Shown here: positions 62,457-64,000 of the stretch, piece after piece
Layout: the number at the start of each line of letters is the position of its first letter
How positions within the stretch are numbered: position 1 is the first letter of the stretch
Assembly (NCBI GenBank): GCA_902521465.1
Contig: CABYRL010000001.1
Span: 124,001 to 188,000 of the forward strand
Direction: 5' to 3'
Length of the DNA: 64,000 nucleotides
From: an uncultured Alphaproteobacteria bacterium
GTDB taxonomy: Bacteria; Pseudomonadota; Alphaproteobacteria; HIMB59
Notes under the pieces: generated by a model
The model's database searches: none
Told to the model about the DNA's origin: nothing
Seen by the model: the letters and a program-made list of their open reading frames with translations, nothing else
Translations under genes and position numbers: made by a program

Positions 62457-64000
62457 TTGATATCTTATTTAGGTAATAGCTTTATTTATATTTCGTTAAT
62501 ACTGACTATCTTGTTTTATATAAATTTATTAAAGAGAATAATTCCATCAATTACTTTTTCTTTAAAATTAATTTATTTTATAAACCTCATTCCCTTTGGT
62601 CTTTTAGTATATGCATTTTCAATTTCAGATTTCACTTTATTGAACGTTGTCGAAAATTCTTATATTGATGATCCTATTTTTTATAAAGTAACATCTGCCT
62701 GGGGTAGTCATGAGGGATCAATTTTATTATGGGTTTTTTTAATAAACTTATTTGGAGTTTTTTTCCTTTACAAAAATCAAACTGTTGAGATTCATAAAAA
62801 TATATTATTTATATCTACTTTATTTATTCTCTATGTAGTAATTAGTTCAAATCCATTTACTTATGTAGAAGCAAATGAAAATGTTTTAGGCTTGGGTCTG
62901 AATCCAATCTTGCAACATTTTTTATTTGTAATTCATCCACCAACATTGTTCTTGGGATATATTGGTTTAATTATACCTTTTGTGATATCTGCACATATGC
63001 TAATTAATAAAAATTTTTCAGAAAAATTATTTAAAGAAATGTTAATTTGGTCAAAAATTTCATGGTTTTTTTTAACTGGAGGAATAGTTTTAGGGTCTTA
63101 TTGGGCCTATTCAGAACTAGGATGGGGAGGCTGGTGGTTTTGGGATCCAGTAGAAAACATCTCGTTAATCCCATGGTTATTAAATACCGCCTTGATACAT
63201 TCCCTTCAAGTTTCAATCAAAAGTAACCAACTAAAATTATGGAGCCTAAATTTGGGGCTTTACTGTTTCATTGCATCAGTGTTCGGAACTTTTTTAGTTC
63301 GTTCAAATTTAATTGTATCTGTTCATAGTTTTGCCACAGATCCGCTTAGAGGATTATTTTTGATTATTATAATCACATATTTGCTAGCTATGACAGTAAG
63401 ACTTAATATTAAAAGTATTTCTAATTTCAATGAGGACTCGTTTAATTTAATTAGCAGAGAGAGTTTTCTTTTATTAAATAATATATTTTTTATTTGTTCT
63501 GCACTTGTTGTCTTCATTGGAACAGTTTATCCATTGTTTAGCCAAATGATTCTTAAAACATCAGTGTCAGTAGGTGCGCCATATTATAATTTCGCATTTA
63601 ATTTGTTATTAGCACCATTAATTTTATTCATGGCGTTTGCACCACAGATAAATTGGGGAAAACATGAAAAAAAAGATAAACAATTACGTTATATAATAGT
63701 TTTTTCATTATTGATTTGCTTAGTATCCTATTATTTTTCAAATAATTTTTATTTTGCGCTTAGTGTATTTATTACAGTTCCATTATTTTTAAAAAGTATT
63801 TTAGTTTTAAAAAATAATTTTAAAAAAAATATAAGTTTTTATTCTCAATGGCTGGCACATTTAAGTATTGGTTTTTTTATTATCGCAGCTGTATATACAG
63901 AACAATTTGACTACGAAGAAAATCTACTATTTGAAAAAGAGTCCACTAATGAAATAAAATTACAAAATAATAAAACTGCAATAATTAAAAATATTAAAGA
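62457..64000 (+). CDS. ccmF: Cytochrome c haem lyase CcmF, N-terminal part (runs off the window)
   Basis: Large membrane protein of System I that attaches haem to apocytochrome c. The frame opens with TTG at 62457, directly after the ccmE stop, with GGAGAGG 6 nt upstream. About 514 codons lie in the window without a stop. Marks: TSAWGSHEGSILLWVF near residue 80, NPILQHFLFVIHPPTLFLGY near 145, and the haem-handling WWD motif ELGWGGWWFWDPVENISLIP near 220. The full protein is usually about 650 residues. The non-ATG start is supported by the Shine-Dalgarno sequence and by the lack of any earlier in-frame ATG. Confidence 0.93.
   Translation, partial: MISYLGNSFIYISLILTILFYINLLKRIIPSITFSLKLIYFINLIPFGLLVYAFSISDFTLLNVVENSYIDDPIFYKVTSAWGSHEGSILLWVFLINLFGVFFLYKNQTVEIHKNILFISTLFILYVVISSNPFTYVEANENVLGLGLNPILQHFLFVIHPPTLFLGYIGLIIPFVISAHMLINKNFSEKLFKEMLIWSKISWFFLTGGIVLGSYWAYSELGWGGWWFWDPVENISLIPWLLNTALIHSLQVSIKSNQLKLWSLNLGLYCFIASVFGTFLVRSNLIVSVHSFATDPLRGLFLIIIITYLLAMTVRLNIKSISNFNEDSFNLISRESFLLLNNIFFICSALVVFIGTVYPLFSQMILKTSVSVGAPYYNFAFNLLLAPLILFMAFAPQINWGKHEKKDKQLRYIIVFSLLICLVSYYFSNNFYFALSVFITVPLFLKSILVLKNNFKKNISFYSQWLAHLSIGFFIIAAVYTEQFDYEENLLFEKESTNEIKLQNNKTAIIKNIK

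Overview
This window comes from a compact, strongly AT-rich alphaproteobacterial genome of the kind found in streamlined marine lineages (SAR11-like, HIMB59/AEGEAN-169-like or similar). I cannot fix the lineage from this sequence alone. Alphaproteobacterial markers are GcrA, an IalB-family periplasmic protein, a TIGR02300-type acidic zinc-ribbon protein, CarD next to a 7Fe ferredoxin and a SUV3-like helicase, the blocks ffh-rpsP-rimM-trmD-rplS-leuCDB-asd and dapF-mtaB-ftsY-yciB, and a System I cytochrome c maturation cluster. Genes are packed with 0-50 bp gaps and many 1-26 bp overlaps. I saw no transposase, integrase, prophage or CRISPR array.

Layout. 1-2256 (minus): kdsB, pheA, the 4.5S SRP RNA and the start of dnaX. 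2317-8047: cytochrome c, an AmpG-like MFS protein, an IalB protein, a metallophosphatase, an EamA exporter, small unknown genes and an SprT-like metalloprotein. 8185-12045: glpD, glpK and a LysR regulator. 12099-22916: central carbon metabolism, with acnA facing a minus-strand operon sdhCDAB-mdh-sucA-sucB that lacks sucCD and lpd. 23078-30755: a TRAP dctQM pair preceded by a structured RNA candidate, converging on a minus-strand operon (26-aa microprotein, ybgC-like thioesterase, acetoacetyl-CoA synthetase, thiolase, EamA transporter, TakP-like TRAP receptor). 30783-36056: an accessory-looking stretch of small unknown proteins, an orphan methyltransferase-like gene, tRNA-Arg(TCG), a secreted EF-hand protein, a tandem PAP2 phosphatase and a GT-C-like membrane protein. 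36128-40858: a candidate sRNA, a 41-aa microprotein joined to a class III aminotransferase, a quinone oxidoreductase, Hsp20 with a sigma-32-like promoter, sodB and a pyridoxal kinase. 40836-48897: asd-leuBDC-rplS-trmD-rimM-rpsP-ffh. 48989-52363: dapF-mtaB-ftsY-yciB. 52350-59375: pgk, gcrA, tRNA-Arg(CCT), recX, rpmF, a TIGR02300 protein, carD, fdxA, a TerB-like gene and the SUV3-like helicase. 59509-64000: a lysine/alanine-rich H1-like protein, then ccmABCDE and a partial ccmF.

How the genes work together. Aconitase, 2-oxoglutarate dehydrogenase E1/E2, succinate dehydrogenase and malate dehydrogenase cover most of the oxidative TCA arm. The membrane cytochrome c and the Ccm proteins belong to aerobic respiration. 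GlpK/GlpD feed glycerol into glycolysis. The TRAP, AacS and thiolase genes suggest uptake and activation of a keto acid, possibly acetoacetate, to acetyl-CoA. All three SRP components (RNA, Ffh, FtsY) lie in the window.

Points I find most worth checking: the structured RNA before dctQM; the probable sRNA at 36162-36263; a SucB without the E3-binding domain; four translationally coupled or near-coupled microproteins (ccmD included); acidic tails on ribosomal proteins S16, L19 and L32; and a histone-like lysine tail on CarD near a free-standing H1-like protein.
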